A stretch of 64,000 nt of DNA from Nephrocerus scutellatus (Eukaryota; Arthropoda; Insecta; Diptera; Pipunculidae): assembly GCA_947095585.1 (NCBI GenBank), contig OX352763.1, forward strand, positions 33,467,462 to 33,531,461. The letters are read 5' to 3'. The position numbers and the translations under genes were made by a program. The first letter of the stretch is position 1; the number at the start of each line of letters is the position of its first letter. Below are positions 20,855 through 32,560 of the stretch, in pieces. Below the pieces are notes generated by a model, which did not search any database, was not told the DNA's origin, and worked only from the letters and a program-made list of their open reading frames with translations.

Positions 20855-21880
20855 AAGGATCGCTTTTATGTATGTATCTGCCGCATCGGTTGTAATCTTT
20901 GATGATACAACGTGTAACAGACTCAACGCGTACTCTTCGCGCAATTCTGATTCCTATTCGAGTTTCTGTTATGGGCTTCTTGGTTTAAAGTCGTGCCCAG
21001 TGCATTGTTAACAAATCGCCACCGCCTGCCATAAGGAACGCCAACTGTGAGTGTCACGCTCAAAACTGTTATTGAAACAACAAAATTAACGAACGGCAAG
21101 GACACATGCGTGTATGCGCCACCCACCCGAAAAACCCAAGGGTGCAATTTTCGTCAGTCGGACGTAAATCTGTTTTAATTTTTGCGAGGTATTTTTAAAC
21201 ATTCAATAAATAAACAATGAAATTAAAAGAAATTGTTCTTTGTGTTTTCACCTACGACGTTAGTCAGTCAGTTTGTAGTCGGAGTTGTGCTCTCAGGTGT
21301 AACAGACTCTTATCGGTTTTGTCTCTTATCACCACAGTCTCCACATTGCCGTTGATTAAAAAAAATTGTTTACGCAGCCAGAGCGTCACTGTTCAGGTGG
21401 GACTGACAACTGATAAACAATAAGTGGTGATAAAACCAAAATGTTGTTTTTTACGCGCTCTATAATTCTTCACTTCACTTAGATACATTTAAACCGGTAA
21501 AATATTATGTACAAATTATTGGCTCTTTAATGCTTGTAGTTCATATAAATTTAGATGTACGAGTACCTACACATCTAAAAAATGTAAATCGGTACGTTAT
21601 CATATCGTTCTATAAGTTCCATACAGTTTCTACACCGTTTCCAAATCGGGTTCATACTTTGCATAGGGTTTTCTATAACCATATTGAGCAGGTTATTGTA
21701 AGATTTGAATGAAGTCAAGCACCGGAGTCCTTGGGCACGCATAATAAAAGAAATATCTGATGCTACAGACCGTTGTGGTCCAGTTTCTAGCTTCTTGCGA
21801 ACAATCGTGTTATATGTGTTATATTTTTTAAGGCGTCCTCATAGTCTGCAAATGCATTGTTATGAAGTGATTCTTACATT
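20855..21880. other. Intergenic, no gene
   Basis: Short frames only. No feature is recognised. Confidence 0.4.
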
Positions 21881-22300
21881 ACTTCTACTCACTCCCAGCA
21901 CTGTGCAAGCCCTCTTTGGGTTGTAGTTCCTCAATATTTCCTTTGTCTGTTACATAGGCCAGGGTGATTTTACGGATACAGTTGTTACTTTCATTCTGTG
22001 CATCTCTTCCTGAATTATGTGGTATCCTAGAATAGTCCCCGCCTTTGTAGAAGAATTTCCCGTCCATTGTTTGCGAAATCAGGTGTTGTATTGTTTATTT
22101 TATGTAAACTATTTAGGTATTCTCTTTATCCTCTTGGCTTTTGTTTCTCCAGGCAAGCACCGGAACCCGATTGCAGAGTCAATACAAATGGAATGGAACT
22201 ACAATTTAGTGCCGTATCCGTAAGGTGAACTGACTGTATTTCCATGATTGTTATTAGCCAGCCGCATTTTAAGCGTAGCCTACCACAACATAGCGTAGCA
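21880..22300 (-). other. Unidentified coding-like remnant
   Basis: On the minus strand two adjacent frames (21885-22067 and 22126-22416) read like protein rather than noise, with GGDYSRIPHNSGRDAQNES and later DTALNCSSIPFVLTLQ. I do not recognise the family. It abuts the mariner end at about 22308 and may be decayed LINE sequence. Confidence 0.3.
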
Positions 22301-22307
22301 AAGGCTT

Positions 22308-23480
22308 TTAGAGCATGAGTCAATAAGTCCCTGAAAAATGAAATAATGAACACTCTTTTCGGCATAAAAACATTACACTTCATCCAACGTTTCTCCAATT
22401 GTTGATGCCCCCTCAAATAATACGATTTCTAGTGCCCCTCAAAATAGGCGTCTGTTTCAGCTATGACCTCTTCATTCGACACAAAATCTCTTACATCCTA
22501 GTCATTTCTTTATGTTTGGAAAGAAGAAATAGTCGCAGTGGGCTAAATCTGGGAAATATGCTGGATGAGGGAGGTGTTCGTAGCCTAACTCATACAATTT
22601 TGCCGTTGCGAACTGCGGAATTGTGCGCCGGTGCGTTGTCCTGGTGAAATGGAACTTTTTCTTCGCCAAATGCGGCCATTTTTGCTTCAAATCGGCTTGA
22701 AATCGATCCAGCAGCTCTGCGTAGTATGCACCGGTGATAGTTTTACCCTTTTCAAGGTATTCGATGTGAATAACACCGCGTGCATCCCAAAAAAACTGTC
22801 GCCATGACCTTGTTTGCTGACAAAGACCCCCTTGGCCTTCTTCGACTTCGATTCACCAGGATTCGATTCACCAGGATTCGATTCACCAGTAGAAGTCCAT
22901 TCTTCTGACTGTTTCTTGGACACTGGCGTGTTGTTGTGAATCCAGGTTTCATCCACGGTTACGAATTTTTCGAATTTTTCTGACACATCGCCAAACACAC
23001 CTTTGAAGTTGTCATACGAATGCGTTTGTTGTCGATTGTGAGCAAACGCGGCACCCTTCTTGCGGAAAGCTTTTTCATGTCCAAATATTAATGTAAATTC
23101 GAAATCACTGAGCCATGTGATACGCCTGTGGCCTCTTCAAGCTCCCGCACTTTCACTCGCCGATCGTCCATTATCAAACTATGGATTTTGTCGACCATTT
23201 CTGGTGTGGTGATCTCAATTGGGCGACCAGAAGGTTCGGCATCAGTTGTGCATAAACGACCGCAACGAAATTCAGTAAACCATTGGGGAAGAGTTGGAGA
23301 GGGCTGAAGCTCATTGCCAGGAAACCCACGCGATGGTGCGTAGGACCGACAAGGGGATATAAGAAGAAGAAGAATGTATATTCTTGGATACAAATGAATC
23401 TGTCAAATACACAACCATGAATAAAATCATTTGACTGCAGACATTCTTCTGGATGCAGTTTTTGCGAAATTTTCATCCTT
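22308..23480 (-). pseudogene. Mariner transposase relic A
   Basis: Reading from high to low: an N-terminal helix-turn-helix region with EPSGRPIEITTPEMVDKIH and VRELEEATGVSHGSV (23088-23280); FVTVDETWIHNN with the first catalytic aspartate (near 22950); FHQDNAPAH with the second, in a shifted frame (near 22630-22655); and LPHPAYFPDLA with the third (near 22550-22580). The order and spacing fit a mariner DD34D transposase. Frameshifts separate the domains. A degenerate inverted repeat with GTCAATAAGTCCCTGA lies near 22318-22333. A 15-bp triplication interrupts the region after the first aspartate. Confidence 0.8.
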
Positions 23481-23599
23481 TTTAGTGAATTTTCACGAAT
23501 TCAATGCTTTTTTGAAGTGTATACCAATTCAATAGTCAAAATAGGCCGCAAGTATTGCGCTTATTACAAGAACTTGGCTAAATGTCAAACCAAATAGTG

Positions 23600-24262
23600 T
23601 AACTAATCTAAGCGCAGTACATCAGAAATTCATTAAATTTGGCCTTCCAAAAAAAAGATTTTTCGAGGTCATCAAAATAAGTATTTGTTTGTGAGATGAT
23701 TTCATCGTTGGAGTCAAATCTCTTTCCGTCGAGCCATTTCTTAAGGTTTGGAAATAAGAAATAGAGTCACTCGGGGCAAAATCCGATGAATAGGGCGGAT
23801 GAGGGAGTAATTCGTAGCTAAATTTAAGGATTTTTGACATGGTGACTACACACGTGTGCAGTCGTGCATTGTCTTGATGGAACATCACTTTTTTCTTCGC
23901 AAAGTGTGGTCGTTTTTTCAATATCGAATGTGTCCAAAAGCTCTGTTGCTGGTGATCGCTTTACCCTTTTTAAGTCAATCGATGTGAATGCCATCCAAAA
24001 AAACTGTGGCCATGACCTTGTTGGCCGACAGACCCAACTTGCCCTTTTTCGTGCGGGTTCACCAGGAGATACCCACGGTCTTGATTGTTCCTTAGTCTCT
24101 GGTATATTGTGATGGATCCACGATTCGTCCAAAATTACGAAACGGCATAAAAACTCGTTCGGATTGCGGCTGAACATTGCCAAACACTCCTTTAAAGTGG
24201 TCACACACGAAATACACTTTTTCCATTTTCGTTGAAATTTCGATTTCGTTGTCTGCTTTCAT
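23600..24262 (-). pseudogene. Mariner transposase relic B, N-terminus deleted
   Basis: A 126-codon frame (23824-24204) has FVILDESWIHHN with catalytic aspartate 1. The overlapping frame at 23622-23921 has FHQDNARLHT with aspartate 2 and LPHPPYSSDFAPSDS with aspartate 3. The DNA-binding half is replaced by a short leader starting at a methionine near 24262, so it is an internally deleted relative of relic A. Its 3' end runs directly into the start of relic A with no intervening inverted repeat, as if the two were joined by recombination. Confidence 0.8.
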
Positions 24263-24566
24263 TGGCTGTCAAACACAATTTAAATGAAGTAGATTGTTTT
24301 AATTTTGACAGGAGTCAACTGACAGATGCCTGTTGACAGGAGCAGTGTTGCCCTTTCTGTTAGGAGGCGGGAAATTCAAAAAGTCACGGACTTAAATTCA
24401 CGAGGTTGTCTGCTTTCAATGGCTGTCAAACAAAAACTAAATAACGCAGCTTGTTTTTAATTTTGATAGCAGTCAACTGACAGATACCTGTTGAGAGGAG
24501 CAGTGCTGCCCTTTCAGTTAAGAAGCGGGAAATTCAAAAAGTCACCGACTTATTGACCCGCCCTCG
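24248..24566 (-). repeat. Duplicated mariner 5' leader and terminal repeat
   Basis: Two direct copies, 24248-24404 and 24405-24566, both begin GTTGTCTGCTTTCA(A/T)TGGCTG. They share AGTCAACTGACAGAT, GGAGCAGTG and GAAATTCAAAAAGTCAC. The outer copy ends in GACTTATTGACCCGCCCTCG followed by TA, the mariner inverted repeat and target duplication. The inner copy has a degraded end with AAATTCACGAG. Confidence 0.8.
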
Positions 24567-24574
24567 TATATTTA

Positions 24575-26540
24575 AATCTTGACTGTGGCACACCGTCAGC
24601 ACAACAAATTTCCATCAAGAATCTTCTCTAACGACATTCAACTTAAAAATGTCCGAATCATATCCAGAAGAGTTATATGTATTTATATGTATGTGTTTAT
24701 AAATTGACCTATATACTCTAAATGTGAGGATTTTCCGCCATTTTTTGTTGTTATGTATGTACTTATAGAGTTTTTAAGGAACGTGCAATAGTTTCGTTGC
24801 TGATCAATAATGTTGAGTCACATAATCTTTGCCATGGGCGAAGCAATTCCTTTTTTTTTTGTCTGCTAAGGCAGGCACACGACAAAAGAAAATTGTTACT
24901 AAAATGTTCAAACTCAATTGGGATAACATTTGAGAAATAAAGGCGTAAAAATGCATTTACAAAACACGTATGTGTGTGTGTGTAGTCGTACTTGTATATG
25001 TACACCTTGACGGGTAGGGTGCACGTAATAATTTTTTTCATCTTAAATTACTTTTGCATAATAATATTATTGTTATATGTATTGTACATGCCGCTCCAAG
25101 AAGGACGGACTGCAGAGACTTATACTTGCATCAAAAATGCACTTTAGTTTTGTCATTTGTTTCTTTTGTTGTTGTTGCTGTTGCTGTTGCTGTTATTTTC
25201 TCATTGTGATCACTTGATAAAATGATCAATCATCGTACCACCGCACACACCACAAAGTGAAATATAATATGTACCGCCGCATTTTGTGCGGTAAAGTACA
25301 ATGTAGATACATCCACGTGAGGATACTCATATCATACACGTCATTCCATACTGTTGTGAGCGATCAATTGTCGTCGATCGGTTGGTCGGTCGGTCGGTTC
25401 TCGGTTGGTTGGTTGATTGGTGGTGGGGTCGTGTGTGTATGGGGCGCTCGTATTATTACATGATCGATCCGAAGAGGCGAATATGGATTATTTGTTATGT
25501 TGTGAGGTGAACGCGCGTGTATGACAACCGAACGATCTTGATGAAGAACGCGACGGTGATAATGAAATTATCAATCTATATAGAAAGCGGTACACCTATG
25601 TACTGTGAAGGTGATATATGTTCCAGAACTTTATTATATACAAGATTATGGACCCCTGTGCAATTGTACGAAATATTACTTTTTCAAACTGGGTGACATC
25701 AGCTCCAAGCTGGTATGGGTGGAAAGATGTTTTGTGGGATGCCGCCAGGATCAACCCCGCTTGTAGAGCAAAATATGACGAAGATATTTCGAACACATTC
25801 TTAAAAAAATTTACCCATTGAAACATTTTGTTGTAAACAATATATTGTAAAATTAAAACATTATAATTAAAATTAATTAATAAAATTAAAATTAAAGAAG
25901 GTGCGACAAGACCTTTAGAGAAATTCGAAAAACTTAAAAATTAAAAAAAAAACAGAAATCATCACGGTTCAGCCATATATATACGTAATGATGTAACTTA
26001 TGAACTGATCGCAGACTGTCTTTCTAGTAGGAAATCAATTTCATTTCGTTAAAAGTCAAATTGTCATCGCTCATCTACGCAAATGTACGCAATGAGAGCA
26101 CTTTATACTTCAGACCCTAGATTTATACGAATTATAACATGAAAAACATCTGTAAGGGGTACAGATTCAAAATATGACGGTTTCGTTTTCGGTTGCACCA
26201 TTGAAGGAGGCTACTATATAAAAAACAGAACAATTTATAAAAATAAGATTTGACAAGAAAATGAAAAATATAAAAAAAAGATCGGGTGAGGCTGTGTCGA
26301 GGCGCACAGCTGTTGGTTTTACGTACGTGCCGTTGGTTCTATGTCAATGAGTCCCTTTCCATTACAGTAGGATAGAAATGAAAACGAGACATTGAATGCC
26401 TACTTAACCTTTTTTTTTATACAAAACAGACACTGAATAGTACATTATTTATTTATTTCATTTGATATTCAATGACATTTTGTTTAACATTAACCTGTTA
26501 TATGAGAAATAAGATACATAAGGCATAATATAAATATAAT
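24575..26540. other. Intergenic with simple repeats, no gene
   Basis: It contains a short GT run (about 24970-24982), a GTTGCT run (about 25166-25195) and a GGTCGGTCGGTTGG-like run (25379-25415). A GC-richer segment at 25610-25820 is open on both strands, but its product is not recognised. Confidence 0.4.
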
Positions 26541-26544
26541 GTTC

Positions 26545-28935
26545 ATCATGATATTTGGCTCTACAACCGGGGTCCGGTCCTGGTCTCCCGCAAAAAGTCT
26601 CTCCACCAGTTTTTGAGCCAATGACATCCAGTCCTGGTCCTGTTCTATGCCATCCTTTCAGCGTAGGCTTGGCCGGCCTCGCTGTCGTGTTCCATAAATC
26701 CTACCGCAAAGGACTTTTCGAGCAGAATCCTCTTTGCTCATGTCAGCTAGGTGTCCTGCCCATCGGATCATACCGAGTTTAATTCTCTTCGCTATGTCGA
26801 CATCGCGGTAATGCTCGTAGATTTCATCATTATAGAGTCTTCTGAATCATCCTTCCTCACATGCGGGGCCAACAATTCTCCGAAAGACTTTTCTCTCGAA
26901 CGCGGCTAAGAGGTCAGAATGCTTTTTGCGAAGCACCCAAATCTCTTATATACCAGCAGCTTGGAAGTTATGGTTAAGTTCCTGGATTTGAAGAGTCTTG
27001 ACAGGCTATTGTAGGCTTTAAGCAACCTTGCGCGTATTTCTGGTTCCGTATTGTTATCGGCTGCTACAGCTGACCCGAGATACTTAAAGGATTGTACTAC
27101 TTCTAATTCGCGCTCCACTCTATCATTATTATATTATTATATTCGCCGTGACAGACCATTGCGGTCCAAGGCCTTGCTTCTCGCAACCATTTGTTTTGAG
27201 CATGTATATTTTTGCACACAAATGGAGGCTATGCTATCGTAGGCGTCTTTAAAGTCTATAAAAAGATGGTGTAGTGAGTTTTGAAACACTAGGCTTTTTC
27301 CATCACCTGCCTAAGGGTGTATATCTGATCAGTTGTTGATTTGCCTGGAATGAAGCTGCACTCGTATGGACCAAGGATGACTTTAGCGTACGGGGCTATC
27401 CTGTCTTGATTGATAGAGTAAAAAATCGTATACGCGATACTCAACAACGTTATACCATGATAATTGCTGCATGTTCTGATATCTCCCTTCTTATGTATGG
27501 GGCACAGGATGCCTCTTCGCCAGTCTTCTGGCATCGCTACTTCCTCCCTTAATGAATTGCTTGGTGTATTGTGGGGCATCCTATTTTAATCAGTTCCGCT
27601 GGGATACCATCTGATCCATGCGCTAACTTCGTCTATTCTTGGTGGCGGCATCATAGTATGGTCTTCGGTCATTGGTGAAGCCTTCAATTCCTCAGTTAGC
27701 TAGCCATTTAGCAACTCATGAAAGTGCTCTTCCCATCGCTCTAAGATGCCTTTAAGATCGGCGATCAGATTACCCTCTTTGTCCTTGCAGTATGTGCAAC
27801 GCGGTGTATAATGCGTCATACCGCGGACTTTTTGGTAGAACTTCCACGCCTGGTGTGGTCCTTGCTCTCTGTACTGTTCTAGTTAACGCACGAGATTCTT
27901 CTCCCAGGCTGCTTTCTTTCGCTGGTTAACTGTTATTTCATATCTTCTGAGCTCTTTATATTCATCTTCGCGTACCGCATTGCTCGGAAGGCAACATTCT
28001 TACGTTCAGTCGCTAGCTTATATTCGTCATCGGACCAGTCGTTCTGATCTCTATGACTAGTGCCTAAGATCGAGTCAGCAGTACCAATGACAATATTCTT
28101 AAGACGTGTCCATTTCTCTTCAATGTCCGAAATTTCAGCCCCAGGACTTACTATCCCTGCATTTAGGGCGAGTCCTATCGCTTGACCGTTGTTGTTTCTG
28201 GTCTCTTCGTTGCGAAGGGCAGCCGTGTTGACTCCAACTGATTCGCGGGTCCAGTCTTTCGTGATGATCCGCGCTCGGAGCACCTTACCAACAAGATAGT
28301 GATCCGAGTTTTACATTATACTGAGGGCAGGTTCAAAGAATTCTTCTTTTTATCTGGGGAACTCTCTGTAGGTGCGTGAACGTTTATGAGGCTTTTTAAA
28401 TCTGCCCCGCACGCGAAGGGTGCATAGTCGCTCATTTACTACTTTAAACGCGATAACAGTGGGTTTCATTCTTTTACTGACTAGAAACCCCACCCCGAGC
28501 ACATGATGTCTTGCATGCCGGCTGTAATATATGTCATATTCTGATTTTTGTAAGGCACCATTCCCCATCCACAGCATCACCGGAATTGCTCTTATGTCAG
28601 CAATATATTTAGACAGGGTACCGGGTAGCTGCTGTGCAGCTAGAGTTCTATACAGTGAGCGTACGTTCCATGAGAAAATTCTTAAATCATTTAGCCGTTT
28701 TCGTTACCGTGGTCGTCGTCGTTCATCAGTGTATCCGAGCCTAATTTTGGGTTCCGTAATAAAGCTTTTTCTACGGGCATGGTTATTGGCCTCGCGCCAA
28801 CCTTTCTTACCGGCGTACCGGCGGCCACCACGTGGAGGTTTGATCGCACATCCACCAGTCAGAGGTAGTTACGTCCACTTGCAATTCTGATGCATTTTCT
28901 GTTATTACCCCTATTCTGCTGATGGCTGATCGTTG
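26545..28935 (-). pseudogene. RTE-like element, 5' leader to 3' end, internally deleted
   Basis: From 28935 down: the 5' leader; an endonuclease start with NGALQKSEYDIYYSRHARHH and LGVGFLVSKRMKPTVIAF (28350-28580) but no ILGDMNAKI block; and a linker with TAALRNEETRNNNG and DQNDWSDDEYKLATERKNVAFRAM (27933-28283). An RT N-terminal part follows with ALPEDWRRGILCPIHKKGD-type sequence and ECSFIPGKSTTDQIYTLRQV (27289-27579). The C-terminal block is ERELEVVQSFKYLGSAV ... NSLSRLFKSRNLT (26906-27118). The 3' end lies at about 26545-26575 with GGCTCTACAACCGGGGTCC. YADD and most of the endonuclease are lost. It is the longest collinear copy in the window. Confidence 0.85.
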
Positions 28936-28939
28936 TTAT

Positions 28940-29165
28940 ATCATAAACACCAGCCAATTTCTAGTTGGCTTCCATCTAGAAAAACCAAACGCAAATAATG
29001 TGAATGAGTTTACTTGAATACTTGTTTCTTTGTTTCTATCCTGATAAATACACTGTTAAGTTATCATCACCTTTAGTCTCATGTGATCATTGTGTAGTAT
29101 CAGGTAATTTATCGCTGTGGAAATTACGCAGTTAAATATGAAACTCCACTTATCTAACCAACAAG
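28940..29165. other. Short AT-rich spacer
   Basis: Nothing recognisable lies between two LINE copies in opposite orientation. Confidence 0.4.
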
Positions 29166-29169
29166 TGTA

Positions 29170-29620
29170 ACCAGTCTATTTAGCAAAGTTGTAGTCCTTT
29201 ATATATCGAACGCATTTGACATAGTTTGGCATCGTTCTTTTGAAAAAATGCGTACATATGGAGTCGAAAACTGCTTCAATGGATTAGAAGCTATCATTCA
29301 AAATGTAAAGTTTCCAATCTAATATTCAACGCACAAATGCAAGAGTTCTCAAGGACTGTGTTTTGTCTCCGACGTACGTTCTTATTTTCATTAACGATCT
29401 TCTGTCTGCCACTCCTAGTCCTATATACATTCCTCGCTGACGACAGTACTACCAGCTTCACATATATGTGTCTAGGCTTACGTCCCTTTTATTCTTATGT
29501 GGAGCTAAAACAACAGCGTAACGGAAGCACGTTAAATTCCGATCTTGCCCACAACTCAAAAGAGTTGAACTTAACCCTTTTAAAACCCAATGCTGTATTC
29601 TGTAGTCTAAACAAAGTAGG
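29170..29620 (+). pseudogene. Jockey/CR1-like RT fragment with LADD
   Basis: The plus strand encodes VVLYISNAFDIVWH, which is the S-x-A-F-D-x-V-W-H block of RT motif A with the first aspartate replaced. After a frame change come a hydrophobic VLSPTLFLIFINDLL-like stretch and FLADDSTTSFTY around 29436-29460, where ADD is the catalytic pair. A 113-codon frame (29337-29678) spans the second half. The copy is broken at both ends and lies opposite in strand to the related copy at 33.5-35.3 kb. Confidence 0.7.
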
Positions 29621-29829
29621 TCTGCAAACTGGCGTTGAAGAAAGCGATCTTAGACTCTGTTATAACCTTAAGACGTAAGCCACTAGCATTAAGAAAACAA
29701 ATAAACTCTAGGTATGTGCAGTGCGTCAACGACAAGCTTCAAAACTGCCAAAAATGCTGTGAAATGTTAGACTTGCTAACACTGGGCAACGCATATTTCA
29801 CCTCATCTGAATTTTGAATAGACAGATGG

Positions 29830-30145
29830 TGTAATGGGTTTTGAAACTTATTCCGTTGGTGTCTTGAAGCATTAATTTTTTCTCATACGCGATACTCAAA
29901 AGAAATCCTCCCAATAAATTATCAGTTTCTAGTTTTCCATTAAGTTTTATAAACTTAGAACGTTCGACAATGATACAAAATATTTCTCAGATATCTAGTG
30001 TGTAAATGATGTTATATTATATATCTACCTAGTATACAGGGTGTATCCATTAAGGTGGAAAATACTTAAAGGGATGATTCCTTGATTAATTTCGTGAAAA
30101 AAAATCCCCTGCGATGTACGTAGCGTTTTAATGCGAAGAGATGTA
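29830..30145. other. Anonymous AT-rich stretch
   Basis: Contains ACAGGGTGTATCCATTAAGG near 30037-30056, which resembles a transposon end but has no partner that I can see. No gene. Confidence 0.35.
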
Positions 30146-30149
30146 CATT

Positions 30150-30750
30150 TGACCTTACATCACTTCACACCCTGTAACTCTTGAATACTTCTAGCTAAAA
30201 GGTCATTGTTGGTCCTTTTTGGAAAAGAATTAAATTTCTAAGATCATATAATGTAAATTTTTTTTAAATTCTTAAAACAATTACCGATATAAACGTCGTC
30301 AAAGTCAGAATTTTTTTTTTTTGACAAATGCAGTATTAAAGCCTGTTTAATTTTCTACAAATCCACCTCACAATGTTTCTAGATTCGGTCAACAGGGGCA
30401 GGGTTAAAATTGAAAGTTGGTACTTGCTGTACTTTTAACCTTACACGACTTCCATTTTCCATATAACTATAACTCTTGAACGCTTCTAGCTACAATGCCA
30501 CTGTTGGTCTCTTTTGAAAGAAAATTAAATTTTTAAGATCAAGCAATATACATTTTTTTAAATCCATGAAACTATTACTGATATAAACGTCGTAAAAGTC
30601 AATTGTATTTTCAAACGCAATCATCTCGAATAATGCTCTCACATGATTTTTTTGGCAAATGTAGTATTAAAGCCTATTCAATTTTCTACAAATCCATGTC
30701 ATAATGTTTACACATTGGGTCAACAAGAGCAGAACTAAAATTAAAAGTTT
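30150..30750. repeat. Two-copy degenerate tandem repeat, ~295 bp
   Basis: The phrase AACTCTTGAA(T/C)(A/G)CTTCTAGCTA occurs at 30176 and 30471, a spacing of 295 bp. Each is followed by TGTTGGTC, GAAAATTAAATTTTAAGATCA-like sequence, ATATAAACGTCGT and TTTTCTACAAATCCA(T/C). Divergence is substantial, so the duplication is old. There is no coding frame. Confidence 0.65.
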
Positions 30751-30754
30751 GTAA

Positions 30755-31920
30755 AATGAATTTTAAGAAAAATAAAACAAAAAAGTTATGTAAAACTTTA
30801 CTTACAAGTAAACTCAATTCAAATGAATGAGAAGAAGAAGATGAAGCTACTTTTACGAGGGATGGATTGACAAACTCTCACAACCTTCAACATTGGGCTA
30901 AATTTAATCCATATACAATCCACTTACTTATTATAAGACTAAAGAACATTGCTCTTAAAGTAAAAACTAACCGAAACTTAAAAATAACTTTAAAACATCA
31001 TTCAGTAATAATTCTCCATATGTGCGACTACCATACATGAAATCAATTGAGGTAGGTCGGAACCGTCTCTCTCGGCGGCTGTCATAAGCAAAGTAAACAG
31101 AATAACACTGAACGTATCAGACAAACTGAAAGACAACCTATCTATCTACCTACAAACGGCGTCAAGGCGATTGCGACTTGACCCGAAAAACAAAACAATT
31201 TAACAAAAAAAAACCCCACCCCTCGTATATGGAGAATATTTAATCACAAAATGAAAAGCTACAACGGAGAGAAAAGAAAATAAATTGCGATCGATCGATA
31301 TATCCGCATAAACATTATTCTCGCTTGATTGTGTCTAGCGATATGAAAAATGTTGCCAAAGATGCAGCAGCAGTGAGCTCTTTTGTTGCTCTACTTAACT
31401 TCGTTTTGTTGCCGCAGTTGAATGGGAGACGATGCATGAAACTACAAAAGTTAAATTATTGTTCGTGCTCGCAAATAGCGACTCAGTTGCAGTGACGCAG
31501 TAAAGGGGTGTGTTAGTATAGAAATAGCAAGCATAGCACAACAGCAATTATTGTCCACCACCCTTGTCACCTTGCACACAACTTTGCAACACAATGTGTG
31601 TTTTTTCATGTACATCTAACCGTCTTTCGATTCTACTTACACTCAATTTAATTTATTAAGTTAGCCGCATGCCGTTAAAAATGCTAACTTACTAAACCAC
31701 ATGTTGCTAGAGTTGCCAGTCGGCGACGGTAAATTGTATCTAAATGCAATATGATGTCCGTCGTGCGTCATTGTCAATAACTCTAACTTTACTACACATA
31801 CATACATACTTTTGCTTATCGCTGTTGCCCATTCGCCAATCAACACGGTATGAGACAACAAAATGTTGCTTAAACCAAAACTTGTCGATTTTCTACCAAA
31901 GTTGCTGTTGTGATCAGGGT
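30755..31920. other. Intergenic, no gene
   Basis: AT-rich sequence with short frames. No RNA gene or boundary is recognised. Confidence 0.4.
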
Positions 31921-31929
31921 CGGGTTTTT

Positions 31930-32340
31930 TAATACGGAACATAACATAAAACATAAGTTTCGGCGCTTCAAATGATCAAGAGGCTTCACTTTTTGAGTTA
32001 ATTTGATCTTGTAAACGTTAAGGCCAAATTCTTTACGCAAAATTCGCCACAATGTGGCCTGAGAGATTCCCAATTCCTGTGAATGACGTGGAATCGACTA
32101 ATTTGGCTCATTTTGAACTGAAGCACTTACAGCTGCGATCTTTGCGTTACACTGGCATAAGAACATTCAATATTAAATATGTTGACTCGAACTTACCGAC
32201 TATAGCACGCACAGCTGAATTATTACGACCGAAAATTGGAGTAAGTGATCTTAAAGTTACGACACCGACTCAGAATATCGGTAGTAATTTTTAAAATGTT
32301 GCTTGTCCGTAAACTTCACCGTAATCATAAAAATCTAAGC
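31930..32340 (-). mobile_element. Mariner/IS630-type deletion derivative, copy 1
   Basis: On the minus strand, from 32294 down, a decayed DNA-binding region leads to MGISQATLWRILRKEFGLNVYKIKLTQKVKPLDHLKRRNL (31940-32073). This is a helix-turn-helix of the IS630-Tc1-mariner type. Past the R-R-N-L phrase the expected catalytic domain is replaced by an ATGTTATGTT-rich tail. The upstream flank with CACATTGACAGA is shared with the copy at 47.64-48.1 kb. Confidence 0.7.
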
Positions 32341-32344
32341 TGTG

Positions 32345-32560
32345 ACTGACGTTTTCACATTGACAGACCATAAAAAAAGGTACGTTTGTTTAAAAACACA
32401 AAATTGTTATGTTTGTATTGAAAACTCCGTTTCCGTTTCATAAACGTAACCAAGTGATACATAATAACTGTATCTCGCGTAAGAAAACCTCCTAAGAATA
32501 CGGAGAAGTCCTTACATGTGAAATCATCTAATTAAATAGGATACAGGCGACACGAGAATA
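32345..32560. other. Anonymous spacer
   Basis: No feature is recognised. Confidence 0.35.

Noticed and set aside
25596..25826. Segment open on both strands with protein-like composition
   Set aside because: No motif on either strand could be tied to a known family. It may be a LINE shard, but this cannot be supported.
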